DNA of 64,000 nt from Methyloligella sp. (GTDB lineage Bacteria > Pseudomonadota > Alphaproteobacteria > Rhizobiales > HXMU1428-3), in NCBI GenBank assembly GCA_021604645.1, contig BQJJ01000010.1, positions 1 through 64,000 on the forward strand, read 5' to 3'. The translations under genes were made by a program, and so were the position numbers. The number at the start of each line of letters is the position of its first letter. The first letter of the stretch is position 1. The notes beneath the pieces are model-generated. The model searched no databases. It was given only the letters and a program-made list of their open reading frames with translations, and was not told the origin of the DNA. Below, in pieces: positions 42,726-52,537 of the stretch.

Positions 42726-43541
42726 CTAGCCGCAGCTTCGTGCATTTTTATAAACTTCACTCATCGTATCTTCTAAATTTGAGAGATAGTTATGCTGAGA
42801 AGAGTTCATGTAATGTTGGATATAATCCGTAATTGAAGCAAATCTCGCCTTATCCATACCGCTGGCAAGCACCCAAATCTGGGTTTCGTTAACAATCCAA
42901 TTTTTAAAATTAGTCTTAAGCGAAGGCGTTTGTAAATTCTTATCTAAAGCCTGAAGGGGGCCAAGTTGCAAAGTTAAACGGCACCCTGAAGAGCCAACAT
43001 AATGCAGCAATTGGGTAGGGGCTGCTGAATTGTTTTGTAATACTTTTGTACTCACAAGAGCAAGGCCAGAAGATCTAAGGTCAGGCAGTTTAAGGTCTGT
43101 TTTAAGAAGGGCTAGTTTTTTGTTTGAAGGGGCTATGTTTGTAAAGTCATAATGAGTGCTAGAGAACTGAGAATGCCAATCAAAAGGTGTTTTATTGTTA
43201 TCCAATAGGTTTTGTTTCGCGAATTCAACGGGTGCTTCAGACCTCTGATTCAAAAAGAACAAAGCCATACCAGAAAGGGCAAAAACAAAGAGAAAGGAAG
43301 CCGCGATTTTCCATAGATGAGGTGATGAACTCGAATGCGAAACTCTCGTTTCTGGGATAGACTTGGGCTTAACGGTGTAATTCTTCAAATTCGCTTTAAG
43401 TGATAGAATACACTCATAAGCAGCCTTCGCATCCGCGTCTTCCTCAATACGCTTTAACCACAAGGTTTTATCAGCGCCTGAAAGTTCATCATCAGCCAAA
43501 GCATTAAGAAATATCATATCTTCATCGGGGAGGTGTTTCAT
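42726..43541 (-). CDS. Anti-sigma factor, membrane-anchored
   Basis: A 271-residue protein: a cytosolic N-terminal part (DEDMIFLNALADDELSGADKTLW) of the kind that binds ECF sigma factors, a single membrane helix (KIAASFLFVFALSGMALFFL), and a periplasmic domain with a pair of late Cys (SGCRL and the terminal SCG). It overlaps the sigma gene by ATGA, which ensures stoichiometric synthesis. The DELSG segment is typical for anti-sigmas of this class. The inducing signal is unknown. Confidence 0.82.
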   Translation of the reverse strand: MKHLPDEDMIFLNALADDELSGADKTLWLKRIEEDADAKAAYECILSLKANLKNYTVKPKSIPETRVSHSSSSPHLWKIAASFLFVFALSGMALFFLNQRSEAPVEFAKQNLLDNNKTPFDWHSQFSSTHYDFTNIAPSNKKLALLKTDLKLPDLRSSGLALVSTKVLQNNSAAPTQLLHYVGSSGCRLTLQLGPLQALDKNLQTPSLKTNFKNWIVNETQIWVLASGMDKARFASITDYIQHYMNSSQHNYLSNLEDTMSEVYKNARSCG

Positions 43542-44071
43542 TTTTTGTGTCCTGAATTAAGTGAGCAGGAAGAGTGAGGAGATACCTCAAGTTGTAAAAT
43601 CATTTCTTTCCGAGCACGACTAAGTCTACTCATCACCGTACCCTTCGCAATATCAAGAGTTTCAGCAGCTTCTGCATATTTAAACCCTAACATATCAATA
43701 AGAATTAAGATCTCTTGGTGCTCAGCAGTGAGATGGGCAAAAGCTTCTCGTATAATCAATTGGTCTTCAGCATCAAGTGAAGCAACCAACTCATCATGAG
43801 TTAAACGTTTGACATCATCTGAATATTCCCACCTGACCTTTTCTTTTCTCAAATTATCAATATGTAGATTCCGCAACATTCGAAATGCATAAGGTTTTAA
43901 GTTAAAGTCAGTCTGTTTTAAAAGCTCCGTTTTTTCATAAATTTTCAAAAGGGTATCTTGCACAAGATCTTCCGCAATATCCATGTCCCGAACCAATGCG
44001 AGAGCATATATATTGAGATCTTTTGCTAAGTCTAAAAATGGATCATGTTTCTTGCGAAACCTAAAGATCAT
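43538..44071 (-). CDS. ECF-type RNA polymerase sigma factor
   Basis: A 177-residue sigma factor with region 2 (LALVRDMDIAEDLVQDTLLKIYE, AFRMLRNLHIDNLR) and region 4 (HLTAEHQEILILIDMLGFKYAEAAETLDIAKGTVMSRLSRAR); regions 1.1 and 3 are lacking, as in ECF sigmas. It is first in a two-gene unit with its anti-sigma. It lies between the SoxCD-like genes and the sulfite exporter gene, and may control sulfur or oxidative envelope stress genes (inference). Confidence 0.9.
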   Translation of the reverse strand: MIFRFRKKHDPFLDLAKDLNIYALALVRDMDIAEDLVQDTLLKIYEKTELLKQTDFNLKPYAFRMLRNLHIDNLRKEKVRWEYSDDVKRLTHDELVASLDAEDQLIIREAFAHLTAEHQEILILIDMLGFKYAEAAETLDIAKGTVMSRLSRARKEMILQLEVSPHSSCSLNSGHKK

Positions 44072-44278
44072 CTAAAAAGCCTTATCTAGCTAAAGAGAGC
44101 AAAACATGAATAAGAATAGCTGATCATTTAGCAAAAGTCCATTCGGAGAAACTGAATAACTAATTGTTTTTATTGCAATTATGGGGATGGTCGTAAAATA
44201 AAAAATAATTATAAAGAAGGGAATAAAAGTCGGATTTGAAACGTTAATGTTCATAAAAAGAAAAATCCAAATTATGAA

Positions 44279-45043
44279 ATGGGGTTCAGAATTTTGAGTG
44301 TCGAGCTGGTAGGGTTTCTCGCAATTGCTTTGTTTGCAATAGCTATACTTTTTTCTTCAATAGGTCATGGGGGGGCATCTGGCTATATAGCTATTTTTGC
44401 AATTCTTGGCTTAGAACCAGAATTCATTCGTCCCATTGCTTTAATTTTAAATGTCGTTGTTGCAGGTTTTGGAACCTATAAATTCGCCAAAGCGGGATAT
44501 ATTAATTGGCGAGCAGCAGCCATACTAATTGGCGTCTCTGCTCCCCTATCATTTCTTGGTGGTACCATCCACCTCCCAGCGGAAATTTATCGGCCAATTC
44601 TAGGGGCATTGCTCCTGCTCTCAGCTTTATATCTAATTTGGAAAAATCTCTATGAGCCTCAAATTTTATCTAGCGAAACTCTAAGAGTACCGTTTATAGG
44701 TAGCCTCTCGGCTGGGGGCACAATAGGGTTTCTTTCTGGCTTAACAGGAATAGGGGGTGGCGTCTTATTAAGCCCTGTTCTAATTCTTTTCAAATGGGCA
44801 AATGTCAGACAGACAGCCGGGTTAGCCGTTTGCTTTGTCTTGGCAAATTCAATGGCCGGGTTGGCGGGCAATCTAGTGACAATGAATAAACTCCCCGCTT
44901 TTGCTGGAGTGTGGGCCGTTGCCGTTTTACTTGGGGCATTGGTTGGAACAAAGCTAGGATTAAAAATTGTACCAATTCCGATTTTGGTCTGGCTTCTGTC
45001 TCTGGTGATTTTGGTTGCAGCTTTCAAATTTTTAGTTCTGTAA
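44279..45043 (+). CDS. TauE/SafE family sulfite/sulfonate exporter
   Basis: A 254-residue inner-membrane protein with about seven to eight helices in two repeats. The family signature is seen twice: FSSIGHGGASGYIAI near the N-terminus and GLTGIGGGVLLSPVLILF in the middle. TauE/SafE/TSUP proteins export sulfite or sulfoacetate, or take up sulfur species. Being 1.7 kb from the SoxCD-like pair, export of sulfite made or handled there is a reasonable guess. Confidence 0.88.
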   Translation: MGFRILSVELVGFLAIALFAIAILFSSIGHGGASGYIAIFAILGLEPEFIRPIALILNVVVAGFGTYKFAKAGYINWRAAAILIGVSAPLSFLGGTIHLPAEIYRPILGALLLLSALYLIWKNLYEPQILSSETLRVPFIGSLSAGGTIGFLSGLTGIGGGVLLSPVLILFKWANVRQTAGLAVCFVLANSMAGLAGNLVTMNKLPAFAGVWAVAVLLGALVGTKLGLKIVPIPILVWLLSLVILVAAFKFLVL

Positions 45044-45103
45044 AAAACAATGGAAACGGGTTAGTCTTATCTTTTGATATCAGTCAAAAGGAAGTCTTAG
45101 TCC

Positions 45104-45757
45104 ATGACAAAATCTCAGCATAGCAAAGCGCACGGAAACAAAAGAGTGAAGTATGCATTTGGGGTTTTACTTATAAGTGTGTGTTCAATCATGGTCGGTG
45201 TAAACGTTGCCAACAGTCAAGCAAAACTACAGCCGGTAGATACACAGCCTAAGACGATTTATGACATAGTAAACCCGCCCATTTGTCTGAATTATAAAGA
45301 TGAAAAAGTACAATTCATAAACACCACAAAGGGCCGTCCAGGCGTTGCTGCAGGAATGGCAAACAAAGATAAAACCGGGGCACCGGTTATCTATAGATCA
45401 AACTATGGAGCAACCTCTAAAGAATTTCAAAGTTTCATTGATAGGCATGAATGCGCCCATCATCAAACCGGCGATGTGGACCGCCCACACCCACCTCGTA
45501 ACGGACCAGAGCACTTAATGAATGAAAGCATAGCAGACTGCATCGCTATCATGCGTCTGAGAGATGAAGAAAAATATGATAAGGTGGGCTTCGACAATGT
45601 AGCAAAAGCAATGCGGCATGATATGGAGAAAATTGGATTTCCTGAAATTAGCGTCTCTAGCAGAATTAGTAATATCACAAACTGTTATAAAAAATACGAT
45701 AGTGCAGAGAGCTTCATCAATAAAATTTTAAAGAGAAGAGGGCTTCTCAAACAATAA
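45104..45757 (+). CDS. Putative secreted zinc-metallopeptidase-like protein
   Basis: A 217-residue protein with an N-terminal signal (YAFGVLLISVCSIMVGVNVANS). An HExxH motif is present as RHECAHHQTGD, and a downstream NESIADCIAIMRL could give the third metal ligand (Glu or Asp), as in gluzincin-type peptidases. I do not recognise a specific family. Its start lies 60 bases after the exporter gene; it is convergent with the ABC-F gene, one base apart. Confidence 0.7.
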   Translation: MTKSQHSKAHGNKRVKYAFGVLLISVCSIMVGVNVANSQAKLQPVDTQPKTIYDIVNPPICLNYKDEKVQFINTTKGRPGVAAGMANKDKTGAPVIYRSNYGATSKEFQSFIDRHECAHHQTGDVDRPHPPRNGPEHLMNESIADCIAIMRLRDEEKYDKVGFDNVAKAMRHDMEKIGFPEISVSSRISNITNCYKKYDSAESFINKILKRRGLLKQ

Positions 45758-45758
45758 T

Positions 45759-47642
45759 TTATGCGTCTAGTTGTTCCGTTAACTCAAGCCAGTTCTCTTC
45801 CATTTCTTCAAGGTCGCGCTGGGTGAGGCCGCGCTCCATAGCAAGCTCTTTAACTAACTCAGGATCTTTTTCATAAAGAGTGACATCATCTAATTTTTCA
45901 TCAATGACTTTAAGTTCATCATTTAGCTTTGCCATCTTTTTTTCAAGCGCTTGAATTTCTTTACGAAGCGGCGCTTGAAGGGCGCGTTTTTCAGCAGCCA
46001 AACGGCGTTCTTCCTTGCGGCTAACTTTAGGTTTGTTCGGTCCATCACTTTTGTCTTGAGGCTTCGTTTTGCCACCTCGGCTTTGTAACAGCTCTTTCCG
46101 GTAACTTTCCATATCACCGTCATATGAAACGGTTGTGCCATTATCAACCAGCCAAAGGCGGTCAACCGTCGCCTCTAATAAATGTCGATCGTGAGAGATA
46201 ATAATAACAGCCCCCTCATACTCATTAATCGCATGAATAAGCGCTTCACAACTGTCCACGTCCAGGTGATTGGTTGGTTCGTCGAGAATGAGAATATGAG
46301 GCGCATGAAAACTGGCAAGAGCAAAAAGTAAGCGTGCCTTTTCCCCACCAGAAAGAAGCGCAGCTTTGGTATCTGCTTTTAAAGGGCCAAATCCAATCGC
46401 CGCGCATTTTGCTCGCTTTTGAGCCTCTGTTTTATCTTCCATAAGTTCAGCAATGTGATCATAAGGAGATGCCTGCGGGTTAAGTTCATCTAACTGATGC
46501 TGAGCAAAATAGCCTATAGAACATTTCTTGGAAGATTTGCGAAAACCATCCATAGGAGAAAGCTGGCCCATCAATAGCTTCGCCATGGTTGATTTGCCAT
46601 TACCGTTCGAGCCAAGCAATCCAATACGATCATCCACATCAACATTTAAATTTAAATTGCGAAGCACAGGCTTGTTTTCTTCATAGCCAACAGAAACATC
46701 ATCAAGACGGATAATTGGGTTACCAAGTTTCGTCTTTGAACTTGGGAATATAAAAGGGGCTACCTTGTCATCAATCTGGGCGGCAATAGGTTGCATCTTT
46801 GATAAAACTTTTAAACGAGATTGAGCTTGTTTGGCTTTCGACGCCTTGGCACGAAAACGATCAACAAAGGCTTCAAGGTGACGGCGAGCATCATCTTGTT
46901 TTTTCATCATCTTCAATTCAAGTCGTTGTTGTTCTCTGCGTGTATCTTCAAATTGGTCATAACCGCCCGTGTAAAGACTTAGCTTCTGCTTGTTCAGATG
47001 CAGAATATGAGTAACAGACTTATTTAAAAGTTCGCGATTGTGAGAAACCATCAAAACCGTATGTGGATAGTTCTTTAAAAAGTTCTCCAGCCAAAGCGTG
47101 CCCTCAAGGTCAAGATAGTTCGAAGGTTCATCGAGTAATAAAATATCAGGAGCAGCAAAAAGCGCAGCCGCCAAAGCCACCCGCATTCGCCAGCCGCCAG
47201 AAAACTCTGAAGCAAAGCGTTGTTGAGCTTCTTCATCAAAACCAAGGCCGGATAAAATGGTCGCTGCTCGCGCCGGTGCTGAATGCGCGTCAATATCAAG
47301 CAGCCTTAATTGAATTTCACTAATTCGTGTCGGATCAGTAGCCGTATCTGCCTCTTTTAATAAAGCATCTCGTTCAACATCAGCTTCTAAAACAATATCG
47401 AGCAAAGTCGTCTCACCTGAGGGGACTTCTTGTGCCACGTGGCCAATGCGCTGGGTTTTAGGCCAGCTAATACTACCATCATCTATGGCTAAATCACCGG
47501 TAATCAACTTCAAAAGAGTGGTCTTGCCTGTACCATTACGCCCAACAATACCAACCTTGTGGCCAGAGGGAATGGCAATACTTGCATCAGAAATTAAAAG
47601 ACGACCATCAATACGAAAGGTGAGGTTATTTATGTGCAACAT
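45759..47642 (-). CDS. ABC-F family ATPase (YheS/ABCF3-like)
   Basis: A 627-residue cytosolic protein with two ABC domains and no membrane part. Walker A motifs are GRNGTGKTT and GSNGNGKST, signatures SGGWRMR and SGGEKARL, and Walker B with dissociation loops LLDEPSNYLDL and ILDEPTNHLDV. The linker between the domains is the basic P-site interaction motif, and a C-terminal coiled coil (about 530-627) follows. ABC-F proteins act on the ribosome in translation or antibiotic tolerance; the C-terminal coil fits the YheS/Uup groups. Confidence 0.92.
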   Translation of the reverse strand: MLHINNLTFRIDGRLLISDASIAIPSGHKVGIVGRNGTGKTTLLKLITGDLAIDDGSISWPKTQRIGHVAQEVPSGETTLLDIVLEADVERDALLKEADTATDPTRISEIQLRLLDIDAHSAPARAATILSGLGFDEEAQQRFASEFSGGWRMRVALAAALFAAPDILLLDEPSNYLDLEGTLWLENFLKNYPHTVLMVSHNRELLNKSVTHILHLNKQKLSLYTGGYDQFEDTRREQQRLELKMMKKQDDARRHLEAFVDRFRAKASKAKQAQSRLKVLSKMQPIAAQIDDKVAPFIFPSSKTKLGNPIIRLDDVSVGYEENKPVLRNLNLNVDVDDRIGLLGSNGNGKSTMAKLLMGQLSPMDGFRKSSKKCSIGYFAQHQLDELNPQASPYDHIAELMEDKTEAQKRAKCAAIGFGPLKADTKAALLSGGEKARLLFALASFHAPHILILDEPTNHLDVDSCEALIHAINEYEGAVIIISHDRHLLEATVDRLWLVDNGTTVSYDGDMESYRKELLQSRGGKTKPQDKSDGPNKPKVSRKEERRLAAEKRALQAPLRKEIQALEKKMAKLNDELKVIDEKLDDVTLYEKDPELVKELAMERGLTQRDLEEMEENWLELTEQLDA

Positions 47643-48226
47643 TGGTTTGGAAGGGTCCTAATTTGTGAGCAAATCTCTATAGAAGCCTGTGATCAAGTCT
47701 CTAAACAAGTCCAAAGGCGTCTATAAGCTAAGTTTTAGTACGTTTGTTAGTAGGGCGTCTTGTAAAGATAGTAAGCACGCAATTGAGGGCCTCGGATCCA
47801 AATTGTCAAGCCATCAGGGACCTGGATTAGGCTCGAATTTCATTTGATCCATAAGTTTAGCGTTAAGAAAGTCAAAATCTCTAACTTTTTGAGGGGAATC
47901 TAGGAGTGAAATTCTACTAATACGTGAAAAAATAGCAAAAAATCATCAAAAATGTTCAAAAATTGATACCAAACGCCTAATTTAAACTTATAAATTTTAT
48001 GCTAGATTGTGAATCTACTAATTGGTAGAATTCGTATGCATGCATATAAAAAAAAACTCAAAAAGCATGAAAATTAGTACACGCTTGAATAAAACGCTTT
48101 AGACAAAAATAATCATAAACGAACAAAAAGACTTAAGAGAAGCGGGAAATTTAAATTTTGGGGATTATAAGCCTGTTTATATGCTAAAATAAGCAAATAA
48201 GCGGGGATTAGCTATAAGCGGGAAGA
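47643..48226. other. Very A+T-rich intergenic region upstream of the quinoprotein module
   Basis: No gene is seen in about 580 bases. TCTACTAAT occurs twice, at 47913-47921 and 48014-48022, the second within an imperfect palindrome (GAATCTAC ... GTAGAATTC). This stretch should carry the promoters of the ABC-F gene and of the quinoprotein relay genes. Confidence 0.45.
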
Positions 48227-49135
48227 ATGATGATAAAATTATACACAAAATCTAACGTTTCAAAAATCGCGCAATTGTCTTGTAAGCTGTCTTGTGCAGC
48301 TATTGTAGCAATTGCTTTTTCCGCAGCGACACTAAAGATAAATAGCTCTATCGCTGCAGAGACGGATATTAAATCTTCAAACCTGAGCTCGCTTCCTAAA
48401 GACAGCTTGAATTCTGTCATGTGGGATTTTGTAGCTACAGAATTTCTGCTTTCTGATAAGAGCAGTAAAAAAATCGTCATGAATAACCAGATTTTAGTTC
48501 ACGCTCCCAAAGTGGCCGAAGATCAGCTAAATCTTCCCATTCACGTTGATGCACGCAGTGTGAAAAATGTACAAAAAATCGTTGTCATAGCAGACTTAAA
48601 CCCAATCCCAAAAGTTTTAACTTATGAACCAAAGCAAGCTGAAGCCAGACTAAGTTTTCGCATCAAAGTCGGCCAGGCAACTCCAGTAAGAGCTGCCGTA
48701 TTAGATAAAGATGGCGTCTGGCATGTGGGTGGAACATTCGTAGATGCCTCAGGGGGCGGTTGTTCGCAGCCAGCTGTTGCCTATGGTAATGATGATTGGG
48801 TTAAAAGATTAGCTGAAATCAGAGGGAAAATCTGGAGAACACCTGGTCAAAAATCCGCAAAACTTAGATTTTCAGTGCGCCACCCTATGGATACTGGTCT
48901 AGCTGATGGCATTCCAGCCTTTTTTGTTGAGAAATTGGAATTTAAAGGTGCAAATGACAAACTGATTGGCAATTTAATTATCCATGAGCCCATTTCTGAA
49001 AATCCAACAGTAACGCTCTTTCCTATTTTGAAAGAAGCAACAACAGCCGTTCGAATTAAAGGACGGGATAATGAGGGCAACTTGATTGATGTGGCTGTTC
49101 CAGCACCAGTTCAATCATCTGCCTTACAAAATTAA
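48227..49135 (+). CDS. Quinoprotein dehydrogenase-associated SoxYZ-like carrier
   Basis: A 302-residue exported protein with a signal peptide (about residues 22-44). A SoxY-like domain has the end motif GGGCSQPA with Cys179 in place of the mobile-arm Cys, and a SoxZ-like domain follows (KLRFSVRHPMDTGLADGIPAFFVEKLEFK). Fused SoxYZ proteins of this type occur beside PQQ dehydrogenase genes together with a zinc metallohydrolase and are thought to form a 'quinoprotein relay'. Both partners follow here in the same direction, which supports the call; the biochemical job is not established. Confidence 0.85.
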   Translation: MMIKLYTKSNVSKIAQLSCKLSCAAIVAIAFSAATLKINSSIAAETDIKSSNLSSLPKDSLNSVMWDFVATEFLLSDKSSKKIVMNNQILVHAPKVAEDQLNLPIHVDARSVKNVQKIVVIADLNPIPKVLTYEPKQAEARLSFRIKVGQATPVRAAVLDKDGVWHVGGTFVDASGGGCSQPAVAYGNDDWVKRLAEIRGKIWRTPGQKSAKLRFSVRHPMDTGLADGIPAFFVEKLEFKGANDKLIGNLIIHEPISENPTVTLFPILKEATTAVRIKGRDNEGNLIDVAVPAPVQSSALQN

Positions 49136-49177
49136 ATTGAATTAAAAACAAAAATCGAAGACAAAAGAGGTGTCCTG

Positions 49178-50137
49178 ATGGATAAAGTTCGTCGCTCGCT
49201 ATTAATAGGGGGCGCCTCTAGTCTGGCAGCCCCAATTTTGCCAGCCTTTGCAGCCCCCCTAAAATACAATCTTAAAGCTCAAAGAATAGCAAACAATTCA
49301 TATGTCGTAATTGGCAAAACAGAAGACTACTCTCCAGATAATGGCGGGGACATTGTCAATGTTGCCTTCATTGACACATCTGATGGAGTTGTCCTTATCG
49401 ATACCGGTTCGTCAAGAAGGTATGGCGAAGCATTAAAGCAACTGATTTACGCAACTACTGGTAAAGATGTTATCCGTGTTTACAACACTCACTTTCATCC
49501 AGACCATTGTTTAGGTAATCAGCTTTTTGATAAGAAAAAAATCGCAGCATTACCGAAAACCATTTCGGGCTTGAAAGCTTCTGGTGAAGATTTCTCAAGC
49601 AATCTCTACCGTATTCTTGGGGATTGGATGAGAGGTACGGAGGTCATTGTCCCTGAGAAAGTAATTAATTACAGTTCGGAGAAATTTGGTAAGCACAGAT
49701 TTGAAATGTTGCCCTTCAAAGGCCACACAGATGCTGATCTAGCCATATTAGATCATGAAACAGGGGTGCTATATGCAGGTGACATTTGTTTCCTAGATCG
49801 AGCGGCAACAACACCGCATGCTGATCTTGAGAGCTGGCACAAATCTCTTAAAGAAATAAAGAAAATACCACATAAAATCATTTTCCCTGGTCACGGCCCA
49901 GCGGATACGACCAGTCGCTCTATTGAGCAAACTGACAGTTACCTGACATGGCTGGAAACGAATCTTACAAAGTCAGCACGAAGTGGTAAGGACATGTTGG
50001 AAGCTGCAAAAATGTCAATTCCAGAAAAATTTCAATCAATAGATGTCATTCAGTTGGAAATTGAACGCTCAGTCGCACATCTTTACCCTGGAATCGAAGA
50101 AAAAACACTTCCTTTTCTTGGCCAAGGGGATGGGTAA
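49178..50137 (+). CDS. Quinoprotein relay system zinc metallohydrolase (MBL fold)
   Basis: A 319-residue exported metallo-beta-lactamase-fold protein. It has an RR-containing signal peptide (KVRRSLLIGGASSLAAPILPAFA), metal site THFHPDH (104-110), GHTDADLAIL, AGDICFLDRA and the last ligand in FPGHGPA. It lies 42 bases after the SoxYZ-like carrier and ahead of the PQQ alcohol dehydrogenase, the known context of this subfamily. The substrate is unknown; glyoxalase-II-like thioester cleavage is a possibility. Confidence 0.85.
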   Translation: MDKVRRSLLIGGASSLAAPILPAFAAPLKYNLKAQRIANNSYVVIGKTEDYSPDNGGDIVNVAFIDTSDGVVLIDTGSSRRYGEALKQLIYATTGKDVIRVYNTHFHPDHCLGNQLFDKKKIAALPKTISGLKASGEDFSSNLYRILGDWMRGTEVIVPEKVINYSSEKFGKHRFEMLPFKGHTDADLAILDHETGVLYAGDICFLDRAATTPHADLESWHKSLKEIKKIPHKIIFPGHGPADTTSRSIEQTDSYLTWLETNLTKSARSGKDMLEAAKMSIPEKFQSIDVIQLEIERSVAHLYPGIEEKTLPFLGQGDG

Positions 50138-50513
50138 GAGATTGAAAAGTAATAAGAAAAATGCATCTCTCATTAAAAACTCAAAAAAGATGTACTTATT
50201 GCCAATAAACGTGAAGGACAAGCTCGGCTAACGTCTAAGATAGTCGTTAATTACATTGGAAATAAACGGTTAGTTTCATTCTGAATAAAGTAAAAAACAA
50301 TATGATTATTTTTGGAATAGACAGAGATCTTACTTGCTCTCAGTAAATTCTAGGATATGATTTGGTTGTTATCTTTTTTGCATTTTGAGCACATTAATAG
50401 ACGATCATTGAAGTGAGCAAAATTCTGAAATGGAAAACTCAAATTCGTAAAATCCAATTGTAAGAAGCGAATTTAAAAATTTTAACAAAGTCCTAGGGGA
50501 AGGGAACATAAGT
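50138..50513. other. Intergenic region upstream of the PQQ alcohol dehydrogenase
   Basis: About 375 A+T-rich bases without a gene. It should contain the promoter of the highly expressed dehydrogenase. No copy of the TACCA-TGGTA palindromes found before the regulator gene was seen here. Confidence 0.45.
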
Positions 50514-52274
50514 ATGCGCCTAAGAAGAGCAATCTTAGCGGCGGCAAGTATTCTTGCTATCGCAGCTAGTACTCCGGCTTCAGCCGAAGGTGTTAGCATT
50601 GACGACATCCTAAATGACCAGAAAACAGGCGGAGACATCGTAACGAACGGCCAAGATATCCGTGGCCAGCGTTTTAGTCCGCTTGACAAAATTAATACTT
50701 CAAACGTAGCAAACTTGGCACCAGCATGGGTATTCTCATTCGGTGGCGAAAAGCAACGTGGACAAGAAGCACAGCCAATCGTATCTGATGGCATCATCTA
50801 CGTAACTGGTTCATACAGCCGTATGTGGGCGATCGACGCGAAAACAGGTGAAGAAGTATGGCAATATGATGCCCGTCTTCCTGAAGGCATTCTTCCTTGC
50901 TGTGACGTTATTAACCGTGGTGCAGCTATCTATGGTGATAAAGTATACTTCGGTACACTTGATGCCCAAATCGTAGCGCTTGACAAGAAAACTGGTAAAG
51001 TTGCTTGGCGCAAGAAAATTGACGATTTTAAAGCTGGCTTCTCTTATTCAGCTGCTCCATTGATCGTTCCATCTAAGCATGGCCCACTAATCGTAACCGG
51101 CGTTTCTGGCGGTGAATTCGGTATCGTTGGTCGTGTTGATGCACGCAACGTAGAAACTGGCGAGCTAGTATGGTCGCGTCCAACCATTGAGGGTCACTAC
51201 GGTACTCTTAAAGGTAAAAAATCTACAATGACTGGCAAGAAAAACGAAACTTGGCCTGGTGATATGTGGAAATGGGGCGGTGGCGCTACTTGGCTTGGCG
51301 GTACATACGATCCAGACACAAAACAAATCTTTATCGGTACTGGTAACCCAGCTCCATGGAACTCACACTTGCGTCCTGGTGACAACAAGTGGTCATGTGG
51401 TCGTCTGGCTATCAACCCTGATACAGGTGAAATCAACTGGGGTTTCCAAACAACTCCTCATGATGGTTGGGACTATGACGGTGTGAATGAAGTTATCTCA
51501 TTCGACGCTGATGGTAAGAAATTGGCAGCAACAGCTGACCGTAACGGTTTCTTCTATGTTCTAGACCGTACAACAGGTAAATTCCACAATGGCTTCCCGT
51601 TCGTGAAACAAATTTCATGGGCAAAAGGCTTAGATAAAAATGGTCGTCCTGTTTTCAATAAAGACAACTACCCAGGTAACCCAAAAGCCTCTAAAGATGG
51701 CAAAAAAGGTAAAGCTATCTTTGCTGTACCAAGTTTCCTAGGTGGTAAAAACCAAATGCCAATGGCTTACAGCCAACAAACTGGTCTTTTCTACGTTCCT
51801 TCAAACGAATGGGGCATGGACATCTGGAATGAGCCTGTATCATACAAAAAAGGTGCAGCTTATCTTGGTGCTGGTTTTACAATCCGTCCAATCTTCAAAA
51901 GCCACATTGGTTCTTTGAAAGCTGTTGAGCCACTAACTGGTAAAGTTGTGTGGGAATATAAAAACAAAGCACCTCTATGGGGCGGCGTTCTTACAACAGC
52001 TGGTGGCCTTGTATTCACAGGAACACCTGAAGGTTACCTAAAAGCGTTTGACGCAAAAACAGGTAAAGTACTTTGGCAATTCCAAACTGGTTCAGGTATT
52101 GTTGCTCCTCCAGCAACTTGGGAACAAGATGGCCAACAAGTCATCGGCGTTTCAAGCGGTTGGGGCGGTGCTGTTCCACTATGGGGCGGTGAAGTAGCTA
52201 AGACTGTTAAGTACCTTAACCAAGGTGGTGCTTTCTGGTTGTTCAAACTTCCAAAGAAAATGGCTGCTAAATAA
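50514..52274 (+). CDS. PQQ-dependent alcohol dehydrogenase, lanthanide type (XoxF/ExaF-like)
   Basis: A 586-residue periplasmic quinoprotein with a Sec signal ending TPASA|EG. The eight-bladed propeller shows repeated AxDxxTGxxxW motifs, the vicinal disulfide pair Cys129-Cys130 ([10 protein letters not shown]), a metal-site Glu in SGGEFG and Asn in GTGNPAPWN, and the catalytic Asp320. Asp322 follows two residues later ([11 protein letters not shown]). That extra Asp marks lanthanide-dependent enzymes, where calcium MxaF has Ala. The segment [27 protein letters not shown] recalls ExaF/PedH as much as XoxF, so methanol versus ethanol preference is open. Codons are strongly biased to highly expressed types. 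A terminator follows. Confidence 0.92.
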   Translation: MRLRRAILAAASILAIAASTPASAEGVSIDDILNDQKTGGDIVTNGQDIRGQRFSPLDKINTSNVANLAPAWVFSFGGEKQRGQEAQPIVSDGIIYVTGSYSRMWAIDAKTGEEVWQYDARLPEGILPCCDVINRGAAIYGDKVYFGTLDAQIVALDKKTGKVAWRKKIDDFKAGFSYSAAPLIVPSKHGPLIVTGVSGGEFGIVGRVDARNVETGELVWSRPTIEGHYGTLKGKKSTMTGKKNETWPGDMWKWGGGATWLGGTYDPDTKQIFIGTGNPAPWNSHLRPGDNKWSCGRLAINPDTGEINWGFQTTPHDGWDYDGVNEVISFDADGKKLAATADRNGFFYVLDRTTGKFHNGFPFVKQISWAKGLDKNGRPVFNKDNYPGNPKASKDGKKGKAIFAVPSFLGGKNQMPMAYSQQTGLFYVPSNEWGMDIWNEPVSYKKGAAYLGAGFTIRPIFKSHIGSLKAVEPLTGKVVWEYKNKAPLWGGVLTTAGGLVFTGTPEGYLKAFDAKTGKVLWQFQTGSGIVAPPATWEQDGQQVIGVSSGWGGAVPLWGGEVAKTVKYLNQGGAFWLFKLPKKMAAK

Positions 52275-52300
52275 GTAGTTATTCTCTACCGATCATAATT

Positions 52301-52335
52301 AGTCCTGGGCTTTTTCAAGTCCGGGACTTTTTTTT
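52301..52335 (+). terminator. Terminator of the PQQ alcohol dehydrogenase gene
   Basis: AGTCCTGG (52301-52308) pairs with CCGGGACT (52321-52328, one G:U), followed by eight T residues, about 26 bases after the stop codon. Confidence 0.9.
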
Positions 52336-52537
52336 AGCAATTTATCCTATAGACTATTAAATCATTACCTTTAAAAAATACGTGATTTTTGGTATACAAA
52401 AGCTCTGTACAAAGCTGAATTAAAAAATACATCGTAAAGCTTGGATATTAAGACCTGAATATATTTCTTCAGTAAGCGAATTAAAATTCATTTAGAATTA
52501 AGTCTAAGAGCACAATTTTTTAAAAGTCATTACTTAG

